Shown: positions 36,207-45,488 of the stretch, piece after piece | Numbering within the stretch: the first letter of the stretch is position 1 | How the letters are laid out: each line of letters begins with the position of its first letter | Source: Deltaproteobacteria bacterium | GTDB taxonomy: Bacteria > Myxococcota_A > UBA9160 > UBA6930 | Reading direction: 5' to 3' | Length of the DNA: 64,000 nucleotides | Assembly (NCBI GenBank): GCA_029261795.1 | Contig: JAJDAP010000107.1 | Location: 1 to 64,000, forward strand | Notes under the pieces: generated by a model | Told to the model about the DNA's origin: nothing | The model's database searches: none | Seen by the model: the letters and a program-made list of their open reading frames with translations, nothing else | Made by a program: the position numbers and the translations under genes

Positions 36207-37067
36207 ATGGGAGAAGCCACTCCGATCCAGATACCCGTCACATTCGCCGCGGACGGCGGGCTTGCGCTGGCAGGAACGACCTATGGCGACCCCAGTGTCG
36301 ACTCCGTGCTCTTCCTCCACGGTGCGGGCCAGACCCAGTATGCCTGGGGAGCCGCTGCAAGGCGTGTGGCGTTGGCCGGATGGCATGCCATTACGATCGA
36401 TCTCCGAGGGCACGGGGATAGTGGGTGGGCTTCGGATGCGGACTACTCGCAAGATGCGTTCGCCTCTGACATCGCGTCGGTCGTTCGCTCAATGCCGAAG
36501 CCTCCGGTCATCGTCGGCGCTTCCTTGGGCGGGCTCACAGCCCTGATCGCCCAGGCGGAGCTTTCGCGCGCCGTGGCGAGAGCGCTCGTACTGGTGGATA
36601 TCGTGCCCGGAATGAATTCGGAGGAAGCCGATCGGATCCTCGTCTTCATGCGAGCCTATCCGGACGGTTTTGAGAGCCTCGAGGAAGCTGCCGCCGCGGT
36701 CAGTCGGTATCTCCCACACCGGCCTCGGCCCGCCGAGCCCAGCGGGCTTGCCAAGAATCTCCGATTGGCTGCGGACGGGCGCTATCGGTGGCACTGGGAT
36801 CCGAACCTAACGAACGGCCCGAGCGGTCTTGGAAAGAAACGCGACCCGGAGAGGCATCGGGCTGCCGCTCGGTCCTTGCGAATCCCTTGCTTGCTGGTTC
36901 GCGGGGCGAAGAGCCAGCTCGTTACCGACGAGGGCGTCCAGGATTTCGTTCGGCTCGTGCCCCACTCCGAAGTCGCAGATGTCTCCGGTGCCGGTCACAT
37001 GGTCGCTGGCGATCGCAACGATGCGTTTGCTGGTGCGGTACTGGATTTCCTGGCGGCCCTGGATTGA
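36207..37067 (+). CDS. Alpha/beta hydrolase
   Basis: A 286-residue serine hydrolase. The oxyanion segment FLHGAGQ, the region DLRGHGDSGW, the nucleophile elbow GASLGG and the late GAGHMVAGD giving the catalytic His are all present. The ATG at 36207 has GAGG four bases upstream. It is 30 bp ahead of the Baeyer-Villiger monooxygenase gene. In known pathways a BVMO makes an ester or lactone and a hydrolase of this type opens it, so the two probably act in sequence on a ketone (inference). Confidence 0.9.
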   Translation: MGEATPIQIPVTFAADGGLALAGTTYGDPSVDSVLFLHGAGQTQYAWGAAARRVALAGWHAITIDLRGHGDSGWASDADYSQDAFASDIASVVRSMPKPPVIVGASLGGLTALIAQAELSRAVARALVLVDIVPGMNSEEADRILVFMRAYPDGFESLEEAAAAVSRYLPHRPRPAEPSGLAKNLRLAADGRYRWHWDPNLTNGPSGLGKKRDPERHRAAARSLRIPCLLVRGAKSQLVTDEGVQDFVRLVPHSEVADVSGAGHMVAGDRNDAFAGAVLDFLAALD

Positions 37068-37097
37068 TCTCGCGGGTAGAGAACGAGGAGCCAGAGT

Positions 37098-38720
37098 TTG
37101 TCGACTTCCGATAACAGATCCAAGGATCGGCTCGACGCCATCATCATCGGCGCCGGCATCGCCGGGATGTACCAGCTGTACCGCCTGCGCGAACTCGGCT
37201 TCTCGGTCCGGGTGTTCGAAAGCGGCAGTGATGTGGGCGGCACCTGGTACTGGAATCGGTATCCCGGCGCGCGATTCGATTCCGAGAGTTACAGCTACGG
37301 CTATTCCTTCTCGGAGGAGCTTCTCCAGGAATGGGAATGGAGCGAACACTTCGCCCCGCAGCCGGAGACCCTGCGCTACTTGGGCTTTGTCGCGGACAAG
37401 TTCGACCTCCGCGGAGACATCACCTTCGACAGCCGCGTGGCGACGGCAACGTTCGACGAGGACGGGAACTTCTGGGAGATCCAGACCGAGGGCGGCGAAC
37501 GAGCCCGCGCGACGTTCTTGATCACGGCCGTCGGCCCACTCTCGGCGCCTACGTTGCCGCGCTTCGAAGGGCTCGACAGTTTCGTGGGCGAGTCACACCA
37601 CACCGCCCGGTGGCCCCATGAACCCGTGGATTTCGCGGGCAAGCGCGTAGGCGTGATCGGCACCGGGGCGACGGGCGTCCAGGTGATTCAGGAGGTCGCC
37701 AAGACGGCCGCTCATCTGACGGTCTTTCAGCGCACGCCGAATTATTGCGCTCCGCTGGGCAATCGCCCGATCGACGAAGTGACCCAGAAAGAGATCAAGG
37801 ATTCCTATCCCGAAATATTCAAGAAGTGCCGTGAGTCTCACGGGGCATTCCTCCACGCTTCCGACCCGCGCTCTGCTCTCGAGGTGACTCCAGAGGAGCG
37901 CGAAGCCTTCTGGGAGGAACTCTATTCGCAACCCGGTTTCGGCATCTGGATCGGCAACTTCTCCGACATTCTCATCGACCAGCGGGCCAACGATCTCGTC
38001 AGCGATTTCATGCGCAGAAAGATCCGCGAGCGCGTCGACGACCCGGAGGTCGCGGAGCTGCTGGTCCCGAGAGATCACGGCTTCGGCACCCGGCGCGTGC
38101 CCATGGAGACTCGGTACTACGAGGTCTACAACCAGAAGAACGTGCACCTGGTCGATGTCAAAGAGGTCCCGATCGAGCGGATCATCCCGAAGGGTGTCAA
38201 GACCGGGAACGCCGAGTACGAGCTCGACATCCTCATCTACGCGACAGGCTTCGACGCGATTACCGGCTCGTTCGACCGCATCGAGTTCCGGGGCGAAGGC
38301 GGCCGGACGCTCAAGGAAAAATGGGCCGACGGTCCCCGGACCTACCTGGGGATCCAGACGGTGGGCTTCCCGAATCTCTTGACGCTCGTGGGTCCGCATA
38401 ACGCCGCGACGTTCTGCAACATCCCTCGCTGCATCGAGCAGAACGTGGAGTGGGTGACGGACCTGCTGCGATACATGCGCGACAAGGGCCACGAGCGAAT
38501 CGCCCCCCTGAAAGCGTCAGAGGACGAGTGGACCAAGCACGTCTACGACATCGCGGCGCTCTCGCTCCTGTCGAAGACTGACTCGTGGTTCATGGGCGTG
38601 AACCAGAACCTCCCCGACAAGAAGCGTACGTTCCTGGCCTACGCGGGAGGGTCACCAGCCTACCGACAGAAGTGTGACGCGGTCGCTGCGAACGGCTACG
38701 AAGGGTTCGTGCTCAACTAG
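37098..38720 (+). CDS. Baeyer-Villiger-type flavin monooxygenase
   Basis: A 540-residue FAD/NADPH enzyme. It has the first Rossmann motif GAGIAG (18-23), the Baeyer-Villiger fingerprint F-x-G-x3-HT-x2-WP (FVGESHHTARWP, 162-173) and the second nucleotide motif GVIGTGATG. Length and layout match cyclohexanone/phenylacetone-type monooxygenases that insert oxygen next to a carbonyl. TTG start at 37098, eight bases after GAGGAG. Directly downstream of the hydrolase gene. Confidence 0.95.
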   Translation: MSTSDNRSKDRLDAIIIGAGIAGMYQLYRLRELGFSVRVFESGSDVGGTWYWNRYPGARFDSESYSYGYSFSEELLQEWEWSEHFAPQPETLRYLGFVADKFDLRGDITFDSRVATATFDEDGNFWEIQTEGGERARATFLITAVGPLSAPTLPRFEGLDSFVGESHHTARWPHEPVDFAGKRVGVIGTGATGVQVIQEVAKTAAHLTVFQRTPNYCAPLGNRPIDEVTQKEIKDSYPEIFKKCRESHGAFLHASDPRSALEVTPEEREAFWEELYSQPGFGIWIGNFSDILIDQRANDLVSDFMRRKIRERVDDPEVAELLVPRDHGFGTRRVPMETRYYEVYNQKNVHLVDVKEVPIERIIPKGVKTGNAEYELDILIYATGFDAITGSFDRIEFRGEGGRTLKEKWADGPRTYLGIQTVGFPNLLTLVGPHNAATFCNIPRCIEQNVEWVTDLLRYMRDKGHERIAPLKASEDEWTKHVYDIAALSLLSKTDSWFMGVNQNLPDKKRTFLAYAGGSPAYRQKCDAVAANGYEGFVLN

Positions 38721-39088
38721 GGGCCGTCCCAACCTCGTGACCTTCGACCGCCGAGACAAATGGGGCTCGTTTCGACTTCGTGTCCGGGAGGCTCAAGCGA
38801 CACTGTCGACGGGAACCAGTCATCGTTGCCACACAGGTGCCGTTGGTCGAGGGCCGGCACCGACAGGACTCTGCGCAAACCATCGGAACGAAACAGGTTT
38901 GCGTGGCACGCCGGGAGGGATTCGAACCCCCGACCCTCAGGTTCGAAGCGCGGAGCCGGAAAGCGGAGAAGGCGAGAATCGTAGGGGGCTTAGGGGGTTA
39001 GGCCGGTCTCGACACAGGGCATTTCGCGTCCGTTCGTTCCCGACTCCCCCCAGCAGTCCCCCCAGCGCGGGGCCGCTAGGTTGCAGCC
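38721..39088. other. Intergenic region with tRNA repeat
   Basis: Contains tRNA repeat copy 4 and, from about 38998, the non-coding leader shared with the region before the first nucleotidyltransferase pseudogene (from 1629). No gene is supported. Confidence 0.55.
38904..38948 (-). repeat. tRNA 3'-half repeat, copy 4
   Basis: Same unit as copy 3: anticodon loop CTTCGAA through T-arm and CCA on the minus strand, with a normal 5-base variable region. The flank beyond the anticodon loop is not repeat A, B or C. Confidence 0.8.
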
Positions 39089-39300
39089 ATCGTGCTGGAT
39101 CTCGTAGACGAATTTCGCGCCCTGGAAGCAGCCAGGATCGAGTTCGCGGTTTGTGGTGGCCTCGCGGCGCGCGATCCACGCGCAGCCTCGTGCGAGAATG
39201 GTCAAGGGCTTGCTGCTTCGATCCGAAGCCGTCGAGGCGACCCGCAACGCAATTCGCGGGCTCGGCTACACCATCGAGGCCGGGACCCGTGATCGAAAAT
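39089..39300 (+). pseudogene. Broken MNT/AbiEii-type nucleotidyltransferase, copy 2
   Basis: Closely similar to 1712-1910. It starts MLDLVDEFRALEAARIEFAVCGG but has small deletions that remove the DID metal motif, and the frame shifts repeatedly before homology ends near 39280. The middle and C-terminus are missing. The shared upstream sequence shows that a whole segment, not just the gene, was duplicated. Confidence 0.75.
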
Positions 39301-39589
39301 CGCTGTTGTCCAAGTCCTGGACGACGTGCGGGAAAACCGAGCGCCCCATCCTCGACGCCGCGACCAGTTCGGTTCTGCGCACAGGACTGCGGCGGCGAAG
39401 TCGCCGGTGAACTCGATGGCCGTCCAACCTTTCAACTGGGTTCCGCTTGATGACGTCCGGCGCGTTCCCGTCGCAGACTGTCGAGTGGTTGCCCCGCCTA
39501 CGCTCCGCGCTGGAATCGAAGAACGGCGTCAGGAGGGGGCCGAAACCAAGTTCGTTGACAGAATCACCACCCACGCGAAGATCCGGACC

Positions 39590-40060
39590 ATGGAACCCAG
39601 GACCGTGGTCGGCTGGAGCGAATACGTGGATCTGCCCGAGTGGGGGGTGCGCGGGCTCAAGGCGAAAGTAGACACCGGCGCGAAGACGAGCGCCCTTCAT
39701 GTCGAGGAGATCGAGCTTCGCCCGCGAGGACGCATCCGATTCGTCGTCGTGGTCCACAAGGAGAAGCGGGAACGCCACGTTCGGGTCGAGGCAAGAATCG
39801 TTCGCCGAAGCCGAGTCCGCTCGAGTACCGGTCACTACGACTACCGCTATTTCGTTTCGACAACGATGCAGCTTGGCGACGTCGAACGCCAGATCGAGGT
39901 GAGCCTGGTCGACCGCGAGCGGATGGTGTTCCGCATGTTGCTCGGACGAAGTGCGCTCGCGGGAGCCTTCATCATAGACCCCGGAAGGAAGCGGGCCACG
40001 AGGAGCAGGAGAGTGACTCGGAAGGCGAGCCGGTCGCCACGCGGGACGCGAGCACGGTAG
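39590..40060 (+). CDS. Retropepsin-like (RimB-type) protease, copy 2
   Basis: A 156-residue paralogue of the protein at 14963-15418, with DTGAKTSALH and LLGRSAL conserved and high similarity through the central 120 residues. The Lys/Arg-rich tail differs. The ATG at 39590 matches the start of copy 1. It converges on the AstE-like copy 2, as in the first cassette, but with a 310-bp gap in place of 4 bp. Confidence 0.9.
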   Translation: MEPRTVVGWSEYVDLPEWGVRGLKAKVDTGAKTSALHVEEIELRPRGRIRFVVVVHKEKRERHVRVEARIVRRSRVRSSTGHYDYRYFVSTTMQLGDVERQIEVSLVDRERMVFRMLLGRSALAGAFIIDPGRKRATRSRRVTRKASRSPRGTRAR

Positions 40061-40370
40061 GCACGGTCAGCGCGTTCCGGAGTCCCCGGATCGCGGCGGG
40101 CTGGACTTTCGCCAAAGGCCAGAGATCCAACGGTGGGGCGTACGAAGGCGCCGCGCTTTGCGATGTTCGGGACCGCTAGTCGCTCGTTCATCCTCTTCCG
40201 TTTCGCGAAGGTTCCGCTTGGCAAAGAGCCAGATCAATGTGGTCATGATCCCCTCCGAGTCTTAGCGTGATACGAGCCACGCCGCGTAAGGAAAGTCTAC
40301 CAGGCTCGCTGCGGTCATGAACCGCGAGAATCTCTGCGATTGTCGCGGATCCCGGAACCTTGTCGGTTGC
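40061..40370. other. Convergent intergenic gap in the second triad
   Basis: About 310 bp with no supported gene. The equivalent gap in the first cassette is 4 bp, so this is inserted or decayed sequence. Confidence 0.5.
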
Positions 40371-41373
40371 CTAGCCAAGCTCGGTCTGGAATTCCTCCAC
40401 GGAAGTCGCCGCCGCTTCGAGCCGCTCGAACGTGGCGACGTGAAAGACCGCATCGCCTTCGTTCGCTACCGGCAGCTCGGATCGACCGATGATGAGACCG
40501 GCATGGGGTGCGACGGCCTCGGAGACCTCCGAGCCGAGGGGGTCTGCGACCTTGGCAAGGACTTGGCCCGTCTTGACGCGATCACCCAATGAGACACGCG
40601 ACCGGACGATGCCCCCCCGTGGCGAGCGCACCCAGCGGCTCCCTTGGGCGATCATCGGCTCCGGAAGTTCTCGGGTCTTCGCAGCGGGCAGCATCCCCAG
40701 CACCCGCATTACCGAGAGGATTCCACGTTCGCCCGCTCGTATGGCGGATTCATCGAAGCGGAGGGCCTCGCCCGCTTCGGACAGCAACATCGGCACCCCC
40801 CGTTTCGAGTACGGATTGGCGCAGGGACCCGTCGCGAAGGTTTGCATTGATGATGACGGGTGCACCGAACGCCCGGGCCAGGCGCGTGGTTTCGGGATCG
40901 TCGAGGCAGGCTCTCACCTGCGGCAGGTTCGATCGGTGTACGGCGCCCGCGTGGAGGTCGATCCCGTGCGTCGCTTTCTCGACGATCTCGCGGATGAACG
41001 TTCCTGCGAGGCGTGCGGCGAGCGAACCCGTGGCGGATCCCGGGAACGATCGGTTCAGATCGCGACGATCCGGCAGATAACGACTCAGCGAAACGAACCC
41101 GAAAACGTTCACGACCGGAACCGCGATCAACGCGCCGCGCAGGCTCCGTAGGGCAGGGCGCGTCAGCACCCTGCGGATGATCTCGACCCCGTTGATCTCG
41201 TCACCGTGCACGGCTGCCGAGAGGAACAGACGGGGGCCCGGCGTTCGCCCGTTCACGATCTCCACGGGCAATCCGACCTCGGCACCCGAGGCCCGGCGAC
41301 TCACTGGAATCTGGATGGCTTTGCGGGAGCCGGGTGCTATTTCGACGCCCCCGATCTCGACGGTCTCACTCAT
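40371..41373 (-). pseudogene. AstE/AspA-like deacylase, copy 2, frameshifted
   Basis: Paralogue of 13954-14958. The N-terminal 190 residues, with the zinc motif AVHGDE and IDLHAG, run from the ATG at 41373. The C-terminal 145 residues follow in a different frame. Removing one base at about 40796-40805, near a run of C on the plus strand, restores ERGVPMLL, which matches ERKVPMLL of copy 1. It is either a real one-base lesion or a sequencing error in a homopolymer. The start overlaps the RimK-like gene by 8 bp, just as in copy 1. Confidence 0.85.
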
Positions 41374-42562
41374 CGGGCGTCGGAATCGGCGGTTCCACGC
41401 GCGCCTTCCGCCGGCGTTTGTCCGTCGGTTTCGGGGCGAGACCACGCAGCGTCAAGGTCTTGCCGAAACACAGGAGGACATCGCCGGGAAGGATTTCGCG
41501 CGACATCTTCGGGTTGGGAATGGCGATGCTGTCGCGATGGATCGTGAGCACCAGGACGTCCCGGTCGCGTAGCTTCGAGTCCGCGATCGTCTTGTGGCAG
41601 AGCTCCGAGGTTTCATCGATCGGAATCTCCATCACGCCGTATCCACTTTGCAAGGTCAGGCGCTGACGGATGTCGATCTCGGGGAACAGCACTTCGTTCT
41701 CGATCAGTTGGATGATCTCGCCAGCGACATCGATCCCCGTGGCGGCTTCGATGCCCTCGAGGCCCGGCGAGGAATTCACCTCCATCAGGATCGGGCCCTT
41801 CTCGCCCTCGAGCATGTCGACGCCGGCGACGCGGAGACCGAGAATCTGGGCCGCGTGGATAGCGGTGCGTTCGTACTCGGCGTCGAGTTTGACGACGTCT
41901 GCAGAGCCGCCGCGGTGGATGTTGCTTCGGAATTCGTCGCCTTGCGCCGTCCGACGCATGGCTGCAACCACGCGATCGCCGACCACGAACGCGCGGATGT
42001 CGCGCCCCTTGCTCTCCTTCACGAACTGCTGGAGGAGCACGCTCATCTTTGCGGGACCGGATAGCGTTTCGATGATGGCTTCCGCGACACCGGTCGTCTC
42101 CGCCAGGATCACGCCGATCCCCTGCGTCCCTTCGAGCAGCTTCACGACGACCGGGGGGCCGCCCATGCGTTCGATCCCCGGCAGGATTTCCCGCGCGTGC
42201 CGGACGAACAATGTCTTCGGGATTCCCACGCGGTGTCGCGAGAGGACCTGGAGCGCGCGCAGCTTGTCGCGGGAGACCGAGATGGCGTGCGAGGGATTCA
42301 CACAGAAGACACCCATCTGCTCGAATTGTCGAACGACGGCGGTGCCGAAGAACGTGACGGACGCGCCGACCCGCGGGATCACCGCATCATAGTCACTGAG
42401 CTTGCGGTGCTTGTAGTAGAGACTCGGCTGGCCCTGCTCGACCTCGATGGAGAAGGACAACGTGTTCAGGACCTTCGCCTCGTGGCCCCGCGCGATCGCA
42501 GCCTCCTTCAGACGGCGCGTGCTGTAGAGGCGCGGCCCGCGAGAGAGGACTGCAATCTTCAT
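41366..42562 (-). CDS. RimK-like ATP-grasp ligase with C-terminal RCK_C domain, copy 2
   Basis: A 398-residue paralogue of 12762-13961, alike through both the ATP-grasp part (KLLEGTQGIGV, EVNSSPG) and the RCK_C part (YGVMEIPIDET, SIAIPNP, EILPGDVLLCFG). Divergence is concentrated in the N-terminal 30 residues and the tail (DKRRRKARVEPPIPTPDE). The ATG at 42562 aligns with the TTG start of copy 1 and has AGGAG ten bases upstream. The next gene upstream on the same strand is the second tandem-Usp protein. Confidence 0.93.
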   Translation of the reverse strand: MKIAVLSRGPRLYSTRRLKEAAIARGHEAKVLNTLSFSIEVEQGQPSLYYKHRKLSDYDAVIPRVGASVTFFGTAVVRQFEQMGVFCVNPSHAISVSRDKLRALQVLSRHRVGIPKTLFVRHAREILPGIERMGGPPVVVKLLEGTQGIGVILAETTGVAEAIIETLSGPAKMSVLLQQFVKESKGRDIRAFVVGDRVVAAMRRTAQGDEFRSNIHRGGSADVVKLDAEYERTAIHAAQILGLRVAGVDMLEGEKGPILMEVNSSPGLEGIEAATGIDVAGEIIQLIENEVLFPEIDIRQRLTLQSGYGVMEIPIDETSELCHKTIADSKLRDRDVLVLTIHRDSIAIPNPKMSREILPGDVLLCFGKTLTLRGLAPKPTDKRRRKARVEPPIPTPDE

Positions 42563-42781
42563 GGTGATGGATGCTCCTGTCCGACGGACGATATGGGTCG
42601 CGTGCGCTAGGTGCCAACCCGCACCCATTCTCGGGGCCGCTGTAGGGTCGATCGCTGGGGATCTCGTCTTGGCATCGGGACAGGCGGAGACGGAGATTTT
42701 CCCAACAGAACCGGAGGAAAACAGGTCCGCCCAAACTGGAGTTGCGCGATGCGAGCGGACTCACTCCCAGGAAGCTCGGGA

Positions 42782-43681
42782 TCAGCTCTCGGCTGGCGGT
42801 TCAGGCCGGTCGGTAGCCGGGGCAACCAGCACTGGGCGATCGGCAAGACGGAGGATTTCCCGCGTCGTGCTCCCGATCAGAAGCGCGGCCAATGCGGTGC
42901 GCCCCTGCACGCCGAGCACCAGCCAGTCGCAGTTCTTTTCCTGCGCGACGCTCACCAGACCTTCTTCCGCACGACCCTTGATCAGGCAGGTCTCCAGGGT
43001 GATCGCCCGTCCGACATGACTCCGAGCCCAGCGGCGAAGACGCTCTTCGTCGACCGGCGATCGTTCGCGTCCGATCTCGCTTCCGTGCTCCAGCCAGAGT
43101 GCGCGTTCATCGTTCTGGGCGTGGGCGACGACGAGCGTCGGTGCGCTCGAGACCGCACGGGCAACGTCGCGCGCGGCGACCGCGGCCGCCGCTGAATTCG
43201 CCGAGAGGTCCGCGCCGATCAGGAAGCGCCTCGGCGTTCGCCCCACCTCCGCTCGCCTCGGGACGATCAGGACGGGACTGCGTGCAGCGCTGACGACGCG
43301 TTCGCTCACGCTCCCGAGCAACACATGCGCGAGGCTCGCCTGTCCACGGCGGCCGAGAACCAGCAAGGTCCCCTTGCGGCTGAGCGCGATCAGGATCTCG
43401 GAGGCGCTTCCGCGCTCGAGTACGATGTCTGCATCCGCGCCACGCTTCTCCGCGGACCGGGCCCATGCGTCCAGTTCGCCCATGGTGCCGCCGCGCACGT
43501 CCTCGAGCCAATCCGGCGCGTCGTCGCCCGCGAAGTCGGGCAGCCAGCCCCGCGGATTCCAGGCGTGCACCAACAGCAACGGCACCCCGAGTGCCTTGGA
43601 GAGAACTACAGCGTGTTCGAAGGCCACACGCGAAGCGTCCGAAAAGTCGACGCCTAGGACGACGCGATCGAATGGATTCAT
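42782..43681 (-). CDS. Tandem universal stress protein (UspA x2), copy 2
   Basis: A 299-residue paralogue of the protein at 9892-10794. Both Usp domains keep the nucleotide motif (LGRRGQASLAHVLLGS and LGVQGRTALAALLIGS). The ATG at 43681 starts MNPFDRVVLGVDFSD. No sigma-54 promoter was found upstream, in contrast to copy 1. It is 220 bp upstream of the second RimK-like gene in the same direction. Confidence 0.9.
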   Translation of the reverse strand: MNPFDRVVLGVDFSDASRVAFEHAVVLSKALGVPLLLVHAWNPRGWLPDFAGDDAPDWLEDVRGGTMGELDAWARSAEKRGADADIVLERGSASEILIALSRKGTLLVLGRRGQASLAHVLLGSVSERVVSAARSPVLIVPRRAEVGRTPRRFLIGADLSANSAAAAVAARDVARAVSSAPTLVVAHAQNDERALWLEHGSEIGRERSPVDEERLRRWARSHVGRAITLETCLIKGRAEEGLVSVAQEKNCDWLVLGVQGRTALAALLIGSTTREILRLADRPVLVAPATDRPEPPAES

Positions 43682-43793
43682 GGGTTTCCAGCTGGTGAGT
43701 CGAGGAATCGTACCTCGAACGCATCGTGGAGGAACCGCTACCTCGGAGCGCGCGGTTGGCGAGGGGCCGTCGAACCCCCCTAGTCTCCACGCG

Positions 43794-44597
43794 ATGACCA
43801 CCGAATCTTCGCCGATCGAGAGCTGGTGGGGAGACTGGGCGCTGGACCTCGGCGAAGTCCGGCGCTGGCGAATCGGGCCATCGGTGCTGTGGGTGCAGCG
43901 CCTCGAACTCGAGTGGCGCGCCTGGTGGGATGGTGTCGGCGGACGCCTCGATGGCTCCCTGGAATGCGCGGTCCCCGCGAGCGTCGACGAAGTGCCGGAC
44001 CACCTCCAGCCCCAGCGTTTCGCCTCGACGCTTGCCGTCGAGCGGATCTTTGTGGGACCTCGCCTACCGGAACGCATCGTCGTGGCGCGACCCGAGTCGC
44101 CGTTCACCGTGCTTCCGGAGCAAGACGTCCAACTCTTCGTCAGCACTCCGGTGTTTGTCGAACTGGGGCTCGACTCGCCGGAGCCGATCCTGGAGTTCCC
44201 GAGCTTCGTCCTGTCCGATACCTGGACCGGCGCCTCCACGACGGATGGCGAGGCCGCCTACGCGATGAAGACCGCATGTCGGTTGAGGCTGGCCGATCTC
44301 GTGCGAGCCCCACATCGCGCGATCACTCCGATCGTGCTGCGCAATCGTGTGGATCAGCCGCTACTCGTGGAGCGCATCGCGGTCCCCGTGCCCTTTCTCG
44401 ATGTCTATGGCTCGAGCAATCATCGGATCTGGACCTCGACGATCACGTTGACCCGAAGAACCGAAGAGGCCGGGCTCGCCTCCGTCGATATCGGAGCGGA
44501 GGCGCCGACCTTTGCGGAAGGCGGGAAGCTCATCGCGCACGCGCGTCGCGAGCGAGACGACGAGGGAATCCTGCACGCCCTGTCCGGGCTCTTCTGA
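43794..44597 (+). CDS. Unknown soluble protein (possibly DUF432-like) next to MscS
   Basis: A 267-residue protein without signal peptide or membrane helices, rich in Trp and predicted beta strands (WGDWALDLGEVRRWRIG, later RIAVPVPFLDVYGS). The pattern recalls DUF432 proteins, which tend to occur beside mechanosensitive channel genes, but this assignment is from memory of the family and is uncertain. It ends 12 bp before the small MscS gene, so the two form an operon. The beginning is divergent from the Usp gene. Confidence 0.7.
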   Translation: MTTESSPIESWWGDWALDLGEVRRWRIGPSVLWVQRLELEWRAWWDGVGGRLDGSLECAVPASVDEVPDHLQPQRFASTLAVERIFVGPRLPERIVVARPESPFTVLPEQDVQLFVSTPVFVELGLDSPEPILEFPSFVLSDTWTGASTTDGEAAYAMKTACRLRLADLVRAPHRAITPIVLRNRVDQPLLVERIAVPVPFLDVYGSSNHRIWTSTITLTRRTEEAGLASVDIGAEAPTFAEGGKLIAHARRERDDEGILHALSGLF

Positions 44598-44609
44598 GGA
44601 GGACTGCGA

Positions 44610-45488
44610 GTGGAACTCCCCGACACCTTGAGCGGTTGGTTCGATGCGCTCGGCGGTCTGGACCTGTTCCGGGCGCTCGCCCTCCTTCTGGTCGGCATCG
44701 TCGTTTCGCGGACCTTGCGGCGCGTGCTGTCGGCCGTGCTCGAAGACCGGCTGGATCGCCATGAGACCACGCTGATCGTTCGCCTGGCCAGTTGGGTCGT
44801 ACTCGGAATCTTCTCCGTGACGGCACTGCACCAGCTTGGTTTCGACCTCAGCTTGTTATTGGGTGCTGCGGGAGTCTTCACGGTAGCCGTCGGGTTCGCT
44901 TCGCAGACATCGGGTTCCAACCTGGTCAGCGGACTCTTCCTGCTCGCCGAACGTCCGTTCTCGATCGGCGATGCGGTTCGGATCGCGGGCACCACCGGCG
45001 AGGTGCTCTCGATCGACCTGCTCTCGGTGAAGATCCGTACCTACGACAACCTGTTCGTACGCGTCCCGAACGAGACCGTGATCAAGTCCGAAGTCACCAA
45101 CATGACGCGTTTCGCGATCCGCAGGTTCGATCTGCCGATCGGTGTCGCGTACAAGGAGGATCTCGAGCACGTTCGAGCGGTCCTCGAACGACTCGCCGAT
45201 GACGATCCGCTCTGCCTCGAGGAGCCACGCCCGATCGTGATGGTGTTCGGCTTCGGCGACTCGGCCGTCAATCTGCAATTCTCCGTCTGGACCCTTCGCG
45301 AGAACTTCCTCGCGTTCCGCACGTCGATCGTGACCGGGGTGTTGCGGGAATTCGCGGCCGAGGGGATCGAGATCCCGTTCCCGCACCGCTCGCTCTACGC
45401 CGGAGAGGCCACCGCGCCGCTGCCGATCCGGATGGTCCCCGAAGCAGTAGATCCCTCCACTGAATCAGTTCCGGGAACCTCGTCTTAA
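44610..45488 (+). CDS. Small MscS-type mechanosensitive channel
   Basis: A 292-residue channel of the minimal MscS plan: three membrane helices, the pore helix with GAAGVFTVAVGFASQTSGSN, the loop LAERPFSIGDAVRI, and a cytoplasmic cage domain ending in EIPFPHRSLY. It opens under membrane tension. GTG start 12 bp after the preceding gene. Its 3' end overlaps the convergent diadenylate cyclase gene by 24 bp. Confidence 0.94.
   Translation: MELPDTLSGWFDALGGLDLFRALALLLVGIVVSRTLRRVLSAVLEDRLDRHETTLIVRLASWVVLGIFSVTALHQLGFDLSLLLGAAGVFTVAVGFASQTSGSNLVSGLFLLAERPFSIGDAVRIAGTTGEVLSIDLLSVKIRTYDNLFVRVPNETVIKSEVTNMTRFAIRRFDLPIGVAYKEDLEHVRAVLERLADDDPLCLEEPRPIVMVFGFGDSAVNLQFSVWTLRENFLAFRTSIVTGVLREFAAEGIEIPFPHRSLYAGEATAPLPIRMVPEAVDPSTESVPGTSS

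Noticed and set aside
42585-42605. Sigma-54 site near the second RimK-like gene (TTGGCACCTAGC)
   Set aside because: The -24 half is good but the -12 half does not contain TTGC or a close match at the right spacing.
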